From Streptomyces rubellomurinus (GTDB taxonomy: Bacteria; Actinomycetota; Actinomycetes; Streptomycetales; Streptomycetaceae): a stretch of DNA of 64,000 bases. The notes below the pieces were generated by a model. The model was not told the DNA's origin, made no database searches, and worked only from the letters and a program-made list of their open reading frames with translations. The stretch is from assembly GCF_000961885.1 (NCBI RefSeq), contig NZ_JZKH01000018.1:1-64000 (forward strand), read 5' to 3'. The translations under genes and the position numbers were made by a program. Below are positions 43,770-51,513 of this stretch, one piece after another (positions within the stretch are counted from its first letter, which is position 1; every line of letters starts with the position of its first letter).

Positions 43770-44426
43770 GGCCGGATCGTGACCACGATGCGGGAACGAT
43801 ACGCCGCCGTGCACCAACTACTGGCCCGAGGGCGCTTACTGAAGGGCATCAGCCGAGACCTGCGGCTCGACTATTACTCCGTGCGACGGTACGCCCGAGC
43901 CGGGAGCGTCGACGAAGTCCTGGTCAAGGTGGTCAACCGGTCCACCCTGTTGGACGACTTCAAGTCCTGCCTTCACCAGCGGTGGAACGAGGGCTGCCAG
44001 CTTCACCGGGAAGTGCAGGCCCTCGGCTAAGAGGGCAGCCGGGACGGCGTCGGCCGCTGCATCCGCCTGCTCAAGAGCTCTACCGGCGTGCCGCCAGCAC
44101 CTCGCTCGGCCCCACGGCCCCGCCGAATCCTGAAGTGGATTACTACACGGCCTGAGCTCCTACGGCCCGACGAGGCCCTCGACCTCAATGAGATCCATGC
44201 CGCTGCTCCCAGCTGGAGGCCGCCACCAGCCACGTTCGCGGTTTCGCCAATATGATGACCGACCTGCGCGGCCACGAACTGCCCGACTGGATCAGCGGTG
44301 TTCTGCGCGACGACCTGCCGGCCATCCGGGCGTTCGCCCTGGGGCTCCGGTACGACGAGAACGCCATCATCGCTGGATTGTCCCTGCCCCGGAGTTCTGG
44401 CCCGGCCGAAGGACAGGTAACGCGAG
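43770..44426 (+). pseudogene. ISL3-family transposase relic
   Basis: The N-terminal HTH part is readable at ~43782-44030 ('ERYAAVHQLLARGRLLKGIS', 'LHQRWNEGCQLHREVQALG' then stop). Degraded sequence follows, then the C-terminal part at ~44209-44426 ('ATSHVRGFANMMTDLRGHEL', 'PAIRAFALGLRYDENAIIAG', 'SGPAEGQVTRV'). The catalytic centre is deleted. The homology ends abruptly after TRV at 44426, where the transposase should continue KMxKRQMYGRA, and a Tn554-like element end begins instead. Confidence 0.75.
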
Positions 44427-44654
44427 TGATTCTGTGGAATCAGCGATGTCAAGCCGTGTACCAGGGAACAGGGATGGCTCGGCGAGGTCGCCGCCGTCGA
44501 GACCACCATGGCCGCCGCCGCTCAGAAGCTGGATGCCATGCGTGAGCGTGCGACTCAGCCGTCCACGGTCCACCTCGGCATGCCCGACATCCGCCGCAAC
44601 ACCGGACGAAGCAGCGCCGATGCCGAGAGATCCTGCCCATCGGGTCCTAAGCTT
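44427..44654 (+). mobile_element. Remnant of a Tn554-like element end
   Basis: ATTCTGTGGAATCAG at 44427 matches the left end at 50632, and the similarity continues with gaps through a TGTCAAG motif. An open frame (about 44479-44650, 'GEVAAVETTMAAAAQKLDAM' then 'STVHLGMPDIRR') follows that may be the tail of an element-encoded protein; it is not otherwise recognised. Confidence 0.5.
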
Positions 44655-44659
44655 CGCGG

Positions 44660-45205
44660 ATGAGTTACGAAGAGCTGTGCTGGGAACCGATAGCGGCGCT
44701 TCCAGAAGGCGAGCCCGAGACGTCCTTCGGTGGGCGTTGGGAGGACCGGCTCTGGTTGAACGTTCCTGGCCCCTTCTATACCGGGATCGCCGATAACTGT
44801 TGGACGGGCCGGCTGCACGCACCACGTCATGTGCTCTACGGCGGCGAGTACTTCGGTGAATATGTGTATCGCCAGCCGGCGACCACGGCCGAGGTCCTGA
44901 ACCTGGTGACAGCAGCCCAGGAAGATCCGTACCGCGGCTATGCCTGCGACGGCGACAGCCGATGGACACCCGAGGCCCTTCGGGACTGGTGGCGCGACCG
45001 TGGGCGCGTCACCGAGTACCTGGAGTCCCTCCTGCCCACATGGTCGTCCAGCGACAGGTCTGACGAGCGGGAAGCCGCGGAGGGGCTGAGGGACTTTGCC
45101 GCCTACATCACTGAAGGGCTCCGCGCGGACCTCCGGAAGTACCTCTTCCGGCTTCAAGAGGGCTGCTACCCAAAGAACTCCGGACCGCTGCCTGAGCTCC
45201 GATAA
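44660..45205 (+). CDS. Hypothetical protein
   Basis: 181 aa from ATG 44660. Acidic, Trp/Tyr-rich soluble protein ('WEDRLWLNVPGPFYTGIADN', 'VLYGGEYFGEYVYRQPATTA'), no signal peptide. It has the style of single-gene immunity proteins of polymorphic toxin systems that pile up in such regions, but no family is recognised. It stands alone between transposon relics. Confidence 0.6.
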   Translation: MSYEELCWEPIAALPEGEPETSFGGRWEDRLWLNVPGPFYTGIADNCWTGRLHAPRHVLYGGEYFGEYVYRQPATTAEVLNLVTAAQEDPYRGYACDGDSRWTPEALRDWWRDRGRVTEYLESLLPTWSSSDRSDEREAAEGLRDFAAYITEGLRADLRKYLFRLQEGCYPKNSGPLPELR

Positions 45206-45264
45206 CGACCTTGGGAGCGATTGAGTTCGGGGCGTGCTCACCTGGCGGGTCGGCTGGAGGGTGA

Positions 45265-46272
45265 TCAGCAGGCGGTCTGCCGGGCGAGCACCAGTTCGGT
45301 GCTGGGTTTGCGGCGGGTCGCGCGCTGGGCGGAGCGGTCGGAGACCAGTCCGGTGATGGCGAGGTGGGTCTCGGCGTAGGTCTCGCGGCGTCCGGTGAAC
45401 CTCTGGAGCGGCCGCCACTGCTTGTACTCGGCGTTGGTGTGTTCCACGCAGATCCGTGCCGAGGACTGGCGGCGCCTCCGTTCGCGCCAGGCGTGGTGCT
45501 CGCCCAGCGGGGCGTCGTCCTTCGGCTTCTTCGGCGGGGCGCTGACCTGGTCGGGGAATTCGTTGGCCAGGCCCCGGTAGCCCTCGTCGACCTTCGCCCT
45601 CACGCCAGGGTGCTGTCGGAACTGCTCGGCGACGCCCTCGGAGCGTACGGCGGTCTGATCGTGCATGCGGCCGGGCCGGATCACCCCGCTGAACAGCGTT
45701 CGGCCCTGGTCGTCGCTGAACGTCGTCGTCTTGATCGTGTTCTGCTGCTTCTTGCCCGAGACGAAGGCCCTGCGGCCAGGACGGCCCGCCCGCGGGCGGC
45801 GAACCTGAACCTCGGTGCCGTCGATCCGCAACTCGACGCCTTCGGCGTCAGCGTAGGCGAACAGGTCCTCCAGAGTGCGGATCCGCAGCCCCGGGCGGTC
45901 AGAGACGGCGAAGCCGCGGGACGCCAGCAGCGGGCGGACCTCGCGGATCGCGCCGGAGACCGCGGATCGGTCCACTCCGTACAACTCGGCGAGTGCCGCG
46001 TGCGGCAGCCCGAGGCGCAAGTACACCAAGGTGACCAACAGCCGGTCCACGAACACCAGCCGCCGCCTCGGGCCGGCACCTGCCGCCCGCCGCCGGTCAC
46101 CACCGCGCCGCTCACGCAGCGCCGACTCTCGCGAAGCCTCCCACCGCGGAGCGATTTCTTCGAGCAACTCGCCGAAGTGTGCGCGCGAGACCCCGGACAG
46201 GGCAGGATGGGAGCAGGCCGCACGGGCCCAGGCAAGCGTCACAACTCGCCCAACCCGCGCGGCCGCTATCAC
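45265..46272 (-). CDS. IS5-type (DDE_Tnp_4) transposase
   Basis: 335 aa from GTG 46272 (GTG 46242 also possible). The N-terminal HTH_Tnp_4-like region ('RRLVFVDRLLVTLVYLRLGL', 'HAALAELYGVDRSAVSGAIR') is followed by a DDE domain with 'ELRIDGTEVQVRRPRAGRPG' (first Asp), 'VDEGYRGLANEFP' (second Asp) and 'RICVEHTNAEYKQWRPLQRF' (Glu). The reading frame is intact, so this is the best-preserved transposase of the region. Terminal inverted repeats were not delimited. Confidence 0.85.
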   Translation of the reverse strand: MIAAARVGRVVTLAWARAACSHPALSGVSRAHFGELLEEIAPRWEASRESALRERRGGDRRRAAGAGPRRRLVFVDRLLVTLVYLRLGLPHAALAELYGVDRSAVSGAIREVRPLLASRGFAVSDRPGLRIRTLEDLFAYADAEGVELRIDGTEVQVRRPRAGRPGRRAFVSGKKQQNTIKTTTFSDDQGRTLFSGVIRPGRMHDQTAVRSEGVAEQFRQHPGVRAKVDEGYRGLANEFPDQVSAPPKKPKDDAPLGEHHAWRERRRRQSSARICVEHTNAEYKQWRPLQRFTGRRETYAETHLAITGLVSDRSAQRATRRKPSTELVLARQTAC

Positions 46273-46408
46273 GTCACGCGCCAGCCGCTGCCAACCCCGA
46301 CGACGTTGCTTCCTCTACGCCAATGCCAACGCTGCAGGCAGGACCGCTGCCAGAACGGCATCTGCTCACTGACGCCGACTACAGGCCTGGCCCGGGCATA
46401 ACGGGGCA

Positions 46409-46756
46409 TCACCCCTCGCTCGCCGGAACCCAGGCGGCCAGTTCGTTCCCGCCGGGCTCACGGAAGTGAAAGCGCCGCCCGCCAGGAAAATCGAACGCCT
46501 CGACCGTGACCGTGCCGCCCGCCTCGATCACGGCCTGCCGTGTCGTATCGAGGTCGCCGACCTGGATCACAGCCAACGGCGCGGCCGGGGCCTCGGAACG
46601 GTCCTGCTGAAAGCCGAGGCTGACGCCGCTGCCGCAGTCCACGTCCAGGTACTCGGGACCATACGGTGTCGCGGCCCATCCGAAGACCGCTTGGAGGAAC
46701 TGAGCCGACTGCACGGCCGAGGACGTCGGAAACTCGACCATCGTGAAGCTGTTCAT
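46409..46756 (-). CDS. VOC-family (glyoxalase-like) protein
   Basis: 115 aa from ATG 46756 (a longer start is possible upstream). Two beta-alpha-beta-beta-beta units: 'MVEFPTSSAVQSAQFLQAVF' opening and 'RFHFREPGGNELAAWVPASE' closing, the latter with the conserved Glu of the vicinal-oxygen-chelate site. Substrate cannot be inferred; members include glyoxalases, dioxygenases and antibiotic-resistance proteins. Confidence 0.8.
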   Translation of the reverse strand: MNSFTMVEFPTSSAVQSAQFLQAVFGWAATPYGPEYLDVDCGSGVSLGFQQDRSEAPAAPLAVIQVGDLDTTRQAVIEAGGTVTVEAFDFPGGRRFHFREPGGNELAAWVPASEG

Positions 46757-46852
46757 GACGGACACCATAGTTCTGCGACCGCAGGCCGCCGTCACGCTGC
46801 GGACGAAGACCCCGCCGCTACCGGTCCCCAAGTCGTTACTGCCACCGCACCA

Positions 46853-47020
46853 TGGCCGACGCCGTGCTCCACCTCGTCGACGGCGGCATCAAGTGGCGGG
46901 CGATGCCCGCCGGCCGACTCCCGCCACCCGCGGGCCGTCCACCGCTTCTTCCACCGCTCCGTGGCCCAGGGCCTGCTCACCGAGCTGCACGACCGGCCGT
47001 CGATCACCCCCGGATTGATA
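46853..47020 (+). pseudogene. N-terminal fragment of IS5-type transposase
   Basis: Reads 'ADAVLHLVDGGIKWRAMPA' and then, after a frame slip, 'RAVHRFFHRSVAQGLLTELH', the N-terminal DUF4096-like region of the same transposase type as 48061-48721. No catalytic domain follows. Confidence 0.6.
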
Positions 47021-47085
47021 ACGGCGTCCGAGAGGGCGTTGTGCGGGAGTCGGATGAGAAACGCGGTCGCCAGTTCAGCTGCAGA

Positions 47086-47574
47086 TCATTCGTCTGTCGG
47101 GTCAGGCGTGTAGTCGTACTCGTCGACGTCTAGAGCCGCACCGGTGGCGTGGAGAAACGCCAGCACGTCGCGTCCCAGGTGCCACCCCAGCAGGCCTGGA
47201 CCCTCGATGAGCTCTGGGGGTGCGCTGGCGAGGCGGTCCTGTCCGTCCTCATCGTTGAACATGCGCACAACTTCCAGAACAGCGCTGGAGCCGCCTTGAC
47301 AGTCTTCGGCGTCGAGCTTCCGGGTCAGGGCAGCGATTGCATCGACGTACGGTTCGAGCCGCGCCACGACGCGGGCCACCTGTTCGTCGACGCTCAAGCC
47401 CGGCTCGCGGCATACGATCTTCCATCGGTGGAGGACCGGAACCACTTTGGGTTCGGTGAAGCGGCTGCCTCGAACCGCGATCTCGTCCGGTTCGATTCCC
47501 AGCACGGCTGTCATCTCCGCGGCGGACATGTTGAGGCTGGACAGCCCGAAATAGGCGTACTGACTGATGAACAC
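47086..47574 (-). CDS. DUF4279 domain protein
   Basis: 162 aa from GTG 47574. 'ISQYAYFGLSSLNMSAAEMT', 'AVLGIEPDEIAVRGSRF' and 'HRWKIVCREPGLSVDEQVAR' match the DUF4279 pattern, and 'LDVDEYDYTPDPTDE' is its acidic tail. Proteins of this family occur as stand-alone genes and among immunity proteins of contact-dependent toxin systems; function unproven. Confidence 0.75.
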   Translation of the reverse strand: MFISQYAYFGLSSLNMSAAEMTAVLGIEPDEIAVRGSRFTEPKVVPVLHRWKIVCREPGLSVDEQVARVVARLEPYVDAIAALTRKLDAEDCQGGSSAVLEVVRMFNDEDGQDRLASAPPELIEGPGLLGWHLGRDVLAFLHATGAALDVDEYDYTPDPTDE

Positions 47575-47870
47575 GCGGGAAGGATAGGCGTCGCACCGGC
47601 CGGCGGCTCGGCAAAAAGTACGGGGCACTGGGCGATAGGCGGACTCCATACGACAGGTCGCTCGGGTACACAGGACGCTCACCCACATCCATCAGCACAC
47701 CGCGCAGACGGCCCACCGTGAAGCACCGGAACCGGACAACCCGCCTTCAAGGACTACGAGGACCGCCCAAGACTCGCAGACCCGGCAGAACACCCTCTGG
47801 AAGGGGCGGCGATCGGCGGCCCGGGTCGGCAGGCGGCAAGCGCCACGGGCCCATCGGAATCCGCGCTCAT
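47575..47870. other. Gap with transposon scraps
   Basis: Just under 300 bp. No start-to-stop gene is supported; a minus-strand open stretch (about 47695-47800, 'FCRVCESWAVLVVLEGGLSG') has no family I recognise. Confidence 0.3.
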
Positions 47871-48069
47871 CGGCCGCTGTTGCGAGGCCGAGCCGGTCAG
47901 CCCTCCTGCGCTCCGTGGCACAGTTCCCGCATCGTGTCAGGAAGACGGCCGACCCGGGCCTGCAGATCAACGCACAGCCGTGTCAGCCGGCCGGTGCGAA
48001 GGGCGTCCGGAAGGGCCTCGCCCTGACGGAACGGGGGAGTGACGCGCGAAGGCGCAGACGGCGGCGCAG
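47871..48069. repeat. 199-bp direct repeat, copy 2
   Basis: Colinear with 3551-3749. Here only the C-terminal piece of the 333-aa protein gene is present (minus strand, ending 'RLPDTMRELCHGAQEG'), and it abuts and slightly overlaps the truncated N-terminus of an IS5-type transposase. Confidence 0.9.
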
Positions 48070-48721
48070 TGGCGGGCGATGCCGGCGGATTTTCCGCCGT
48101 GGGACCGGGTCTTCGCGTTCTTCCGCCGCTGGCGCGACCTCGGCCTGGTCAAGGAGTTCCACGATCGGCTGCGTGCCGGGGTCCGCACCCCGGGCGGGCC
48201 GGGACACCGAGGCGGGCGCGGGCGTGATCGACTCGCAATCGGTCAAGGCGGACGCCGTCGTCGGCGCCGACAGCCGCGGCTTCGACGGCGGCAAGCTGAT
48301 CAACGGGCGCAAGCGCCACGTCGTCGTCGACACGCTCGGCCTGCTGCTGGCGGTGACGGTCACCGCCGCGGACGTCGGCGACCGCGCCGCCGCCGAGGTG
48401 TTGCTCGCCCAAGTGGCCGACGCGCACCACCTGCTGGAACTGGTCTGGGCCGACGGCGGCTACACCGGCGGCCTCATCAACCACTGCTTCACCGCCCTGG
48501 CGCTGGTGCTGGCGATCGTCAAGCGCAGTGACGGCCAGAAGGGGTTCGTCGTGCTGCCGAAGAGGTGGATCGTCGAGCGCTTCTTCGCTCACCTGATGCG
48601 CACCCGCCGTCTGGTGCGCGACTTCGAGCGCCGCACCAGCAGCGCCGAGGCGGTGATCTACTGGTCGATGAACCTGCTCATGACCCGCCGCCTGGCCCGG
48701 CCACACCCTTCGCGAGCGTGA
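48061..48721 (+). pseudogene. IS5-type transposase, 5'-truncated and frameshifted
   Basis: It starts abruptly at 'QWRAMPADFPPWDRVFAFFR', then a frame slip near 48200 leads to the catalytic part 'AGVIDSQSVKADAVVGADSR' (first Asp), 'LVWADGGYTGGLINHCFTAL' (second Asp) and 'RWIVERFFAHLMRTRRLVRD' (Glu), ending at TGA 48721. The N-terminal 40-50 codons are replaced by the 199-bp repeat. The 3' end is convergent with, and overlaps, the gene at 48678-49223. Confidence 0.8.
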
Positions 48722-49223
48722 ACCGGCCCGGTGCGGCCTCGGCCAGCCAGCCACGGGCCACCAGGCGCTTCGCCTTCGAGCGCAGTGCCTCCACCTTGGC
48801 CGGCGCCACCTCCAGACCGAAGGCCGCGGCCAATTCCTGGCAGGTCAGCGCCCCCTGGCCAAGCCGGTCCCGGTCCACGAGAGCCTGCACGATGCGCTGG
48901 TAGTCCACCGACAGCGCCGACCAGGCCAGTCCCGCCCGCCACATCGGCACCACCGATTTCGGCTTCGCCGCTTCCGCGGGCCCGGACCGAATCGGATGTT
49001 CACCAGGATCCCGCTGGTCCTCGGAGGCGTCGGGGCCAACGACGCCGTCGTCGGCAGGGGCCAGCACCTCACCGACGCGTGATCGGGCGATGACCCACTC
49101 GTTCCAGTCCCGCTCGGCCACGGCCAGCTCGGCCTGGATCCGGTCGGCCTCCTCCCGCAGTTCGTCCACACGACGGCGAGCGGCCCGCTCGCGCTCTTCC
49201 AGCAGCCCCACGACCGACGGCAT
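48678..49223 (-). CDS. IS-associated hypothetical protein
   Basis: 181 aa from ATG 49223. N-terminal coiled coil ('LLEERERAARRRVDELREEA'), the segment 'EAAKPKSVVPMWRAGLAWSA', then a winged-helix-like region 'TCQELAAAFGLEVAPAKVEA' plus 'LRSKAKRLVARGWLAEAAPG'. Genes of this kind sit convergent to IS5-type transposases in Streptomyces; pieces of the same gene recur at 62752-63058 and at about 40990-41045. Possibly a DNA-binding partner of the transposon. Confidence 0.7.
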   Translation of the reverse strand: MPSVVGLLEERERAARRRVDELREEADRIQAELAVAERDWNEWVIARSRVGEVLAPADDGVVGPDASEDQRDPGEHPIRSGPAEAAKPKSVVPMWRAGLAWSALSVDYQRIVQALVDRDRLGQGALTCQELAAAFGLEVAPAKVEALRSKAKRLVARGWLAEAAPGRFTLAKGVAGPGGGS

Positions 49224-49288
49224 CCCCGACCTCCACCGGAGCAACGACACGACGGGGCACTACTCCCACGGGACCGCCGACCCTATAC

Positions 49289-49459
49289 GTGACCAGCAGA
49301 AACGCAGTCCTCAGGCCTGGAAAGACAACAGCTTCTGACCTTCCCACTGAGGGCAACGTCCTGGCCAGCCTGCGCGAGGTCGCGACTGAGGCGGGCAAGG
49401 ACTTCATTCTGATCTTCACGCCAGAGGATGAGCCCTTCGACCCGCTGATCACGGGCTGA
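49289..49459 (+). CDS. Short ORF, possible gene fragment
   Basis: 56 codons from GTG 49289: 'LASLREVATEAGKDFILIFT' and 'PEDEPFDPLITG' look protein-like (acidic C-terminus), but no family is recognised. It may be the tail of a lost immunity- or SMI1-like gene. Confidence 0.3.
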   Translation: MTSRNAVLRPGKTTASDLPTEGNVLASLREVATEAGKDFILIFTPEDEPFDPLITG

Positions 49460-49489
49460 GCGGCATGTCCGCCATCGACCAGTCCGGCG

Positions 49490-50233
49490 CTACTGGTCGT
49501 AGACGACATTGAAGTTATGGGCAACCGAGCTGTATCTGGCCAACTGGCGGCGGAGCTCGGCTGCCGCAGACGGTACACGAAGCTCCAGCTCGGCCCAGTG
49601 GACGAAGCGAAGATCGTCGGGCATCTCGACCAGGCCGGTGATCGCATCCCAGAACGCATCCCAGTTCATGCCGTAGAAGGCAGGGAAGTCGAGCTCTCGC
49701 TTGAGGACGGCGTGGAGAGCCCGCTCACTGTGCACGGGGGCGACGTCGATCACCACGCGTCGACCCACAGCTGACTCGGGCTCCTTGGTGATCCCCCAGA
49801 AAGAGGGAAGCCACCAGCACAGGGCCGACCGGTCATCGGGCCAAGGCCGGTGCCTTTCGCTCTCCCAGTCCTCGAAGAAGTCCGTGGCCAGGTCGATCGG
49901 GCGCCAGCCGGCATCAGACGGCTCGTCAGCTGTCGGTGGCCGCACGAACAGCCTGCCCCGCTGATCACAGGCACCGAATTCCTGGAAATTCTGCTGAGCC
50001 TCGACCAGCGATACTCGGTTGGCGCCGCCCGGCATGAACGGCCACCGGAACTGCAGCGCGTCGTCCTCCCAGAAGCAGATCGGGCAGATGACGTGAGAAC
50101 CGGGCCACCCGTCCTGGACGTCGAAGACGAGATGACCACAGCAGGGGCACGGCCGACGGGTATCCACCGAGGCAGTCTGGCCTGGCGCCCCGACCAAATG
50201 CGACTCGGTTTCCAGGAAATGATCACTCGCCAC
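49490..50233 (-). CDS. CPCC zinc-ribbon plus barstar-like fusion protein
   Basis: 247 aa from GTG 50233. Residues ~25-110 form a CPCC-type cysteine-rich domain ('RPCPCCGHLVFDVQDGWPGS', 'VICPICFWEDDALQFRW'), with four Cys for one metal. Residues ~155-235 are barstar-like ('RRVVIDVAPVHSERALHAVL', 'FPAFYGMNWDAFWDAITGLV', 'ELELRVPSAAAELRRQL'), i.e. an RNase-inhibitor fold. CPCC and barstar domains are each found as immunity modules against secreted polymorphic toxins; here both are in one chain with no toxin gene nearby. An orphan immunity gene is the likely explanation (inference). Confidence 0.85.
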   Translation of the reverse strand: MASDHFLETESHLVGAPGQTASVDTRRPCPCCGHLVFDVQDGWPGSHVICPICFWEDDALQFRWPFMPGGANRVSLVEAQQNFQEFGACDQRGRLFVRPPTADEPSDAGWRPIDLATDFFEDWESERHRPWPDDRSALCWWLPSFWGITKEPESAVGRRVVIDVAPVHSERALHAVLKRELDFPAFYGMNWDAFWDAITGLVEMPDDLRFVHWAELELRVPSAAAELRRQLARYSSVAHNFNVVYDQ

Positions 50234-50277
50234 TCGTAAAGCGATCTCCGGACGGTACCTCCCAGCCGCGATCAGCT

Positions 50278-50510
50278 CTACTCGTGACCATCCCGCCCTT
50301 GTTCCTCGGCGCGTGCCGCGAGGTACTCGGCCCAGTCGCGTCGGACGTAGGTGACCCAGCGGATGGCAGTGTGACGGTGCATGCCGGTCAGGTCGGCGAG
50401 GATGGGGCTGGGGAGGCCGGCGGCGGGTACGCCCGGCGGCTGGCCACCATGGTTCGCGAGCGCCGCAGCGAGCACCTGGACCTCGATGTCTGGCTCGCCG
50501 ATGTCCGTCT
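50278..50510 (-). pseudogene. C-terminal fragment of a tyrosine integrase-like gene
   Basis: The minus-strand frame ending at TAG 50278 reads 'LLADLTGMHRHTAIRWVTYV'-type sequence ('SPILADLTGMHRHTAIRWVT' then 'YVRRDWAEYLAARAEEQ'), the usual C-terminal end of a Streptomyces site-specific recombinase. It is cut off where the ISL3 fragment on the other strand begins. Confidence 0.5.
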
Positions 50511-50631
50511 CGATGGACAACGAGGACTCCGCTCGCTGGCCGGCGGGATCCGGCGTGACCGCGCGGCTGTCCTCGCCGCCCTGACCACCACCCTCACCTC
50601 GGGCGCTGTCGAAGGCAACGTGACCAGGATC
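50482..50631 (+). pseudogene. ISL3 transposase fragment, upstream of insertion
   Basis: 'LDVWLADVRLDGQRGLRSLA', 'GGIRRDRAAVLAALTTTLTS' and 'GAVEGNVTRI' are the C-terminal part of an ISL3 transposase, stopping exactly at ATC 50629-50631. The continuation is found at 54998 after the Tn554-like element. Confidence 0.75.
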
Positions 50632-50665
50632 ATTCTGTGGAATCAGCTCTGTCAAGCAGCGGACG

Positions 50666-51406
50666 TCATCCGGTGGCTGACAGGGTCTGCTGTGTGGCCA
50701 CCGCTCGAACAGCGGCCTCTTCAACCTGGCGTCGGCCGGCTTCACCTCGGCTCCAGATGAATGCGCGCCAACGACGTGGCGCGTCGCTGCTCCAGTTCCG
50801 GAACTCCTCGACCGCGACGTTGTCGGAGAGCCGCCATCGGATGGTGCTGCCTGATGCTTCGGGAATGTCGGTGAGGCCGTCGAGCTGTTCGGCGAGTGCG
50901 AAGCTGTCGACCTCTGCGGTGGTGCGGTCCCAGGTCGAGACGGCGTCGGTGAGGGCGTGGGATTCGATGAGTGTTGGGATGGACGGGGCGATTTCGAGGA
51001 ACGTGCCGCCTCCATCGTCCACCCCGACTCGTCCGTCCGTATGCACCAGGTAGCGCACTGGGGAGGAGACACGTTCCCCGAACCAATCGAAGTACCAGTC
51101 ATCGGCGGAGCCGGACCACATGCCCTGGCCCAGGTCGTAGTGCCAGTCACGAAGCACCTCGCGGCGTTCGCCCTCGACGGTGTAGCTGCTTCGCACTTGG
51201 TAGCGCAGTCCGCCGTACTTCTGCTCGAATCCCTCCCGGCGGATCACGAGCATCATGGGTGTGGGAACCAACTGGCCGAAGCAGTCCCGGACCCGCAGGA
51301 ACTCGGTGGAGAGCCGGGGTTCCGGCGGATCATCGCGCCAGCCAGTTCGTTCAAGCAGACTCTTTGCACGAGAGGAAAGACCGGTGAGGTCATCCAGGAT
51401 GTGCAT
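50666..51406 (-). CDS. Cargo gene of the Tn554-like element, hypothetical
   Basis: 246 aa. Soluble, aromatic-rich ('SSYTVEGERREVLRDWHYDL', 'DDWYFDWFGERVSSPVRYLV'), with the character of SUKH/immunity or YrhB-like accessory proteins, but not assignable to a family. It lies downstream of the two recombinase genes in the same orientation, just inside the left end of the element, in the place normally taken by tnpC. It is probably passenger DNA. Confidence 0.6.
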   Translation of the reverse strand: MHILDDLTGLSSRAKSLLERTGWRDDPPEPRLSTEFLRVRDCFGQLVPTPMMLVIRREGFEQKYGGLRYQVRSSYTVEGERREVLRDWHYDLGQGMWSGSADDWYFDWFGERVSSPVRYLVHTDGRVGVDDGGGTFLEIAPSIPTLIESHALTDAVSTWDRTTAEVDSFALAEQLDGLTDIPEASGSTIRWRLSDNVAVEEFRNWSSDAPRRWRAFIWSRGEAGRRQVEEAAVRAVATQQTLSATG

Positions 51407-51513
51407 CCTGCACTTCTTTTCCCAAGACGGGGTGTGGGTTCGCAGGACGGCACGATACCGGGTCGAGGTGGTTCAGTGCAGCGCGAACTCCAGTGGCCGC
51501 GACCGTCGTGGGT

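Noticed and set aside
43634-44155. 173-codon plus-strand ORF starting with GTG at a stop overlap
   Set aside because: It crosses the ISL3 relic out of frame and has Arg/Pro-rich shadow composition; only the stop/start overlap speaks for it.
47692-47970. 92-codon minus-strand ORF
   Set aside because: It runs through one end of the 199-bp repeat in a frame different from the duplicated gene and has no recognisable domain.
50284-50760. 158-codon plus-strand ORF as a complete gene
   Set aside because: Only its middle (50482-50631) is ISL3 transposase; the start lies opposite an integrase fragment and the end is inside the Tn554-like element.
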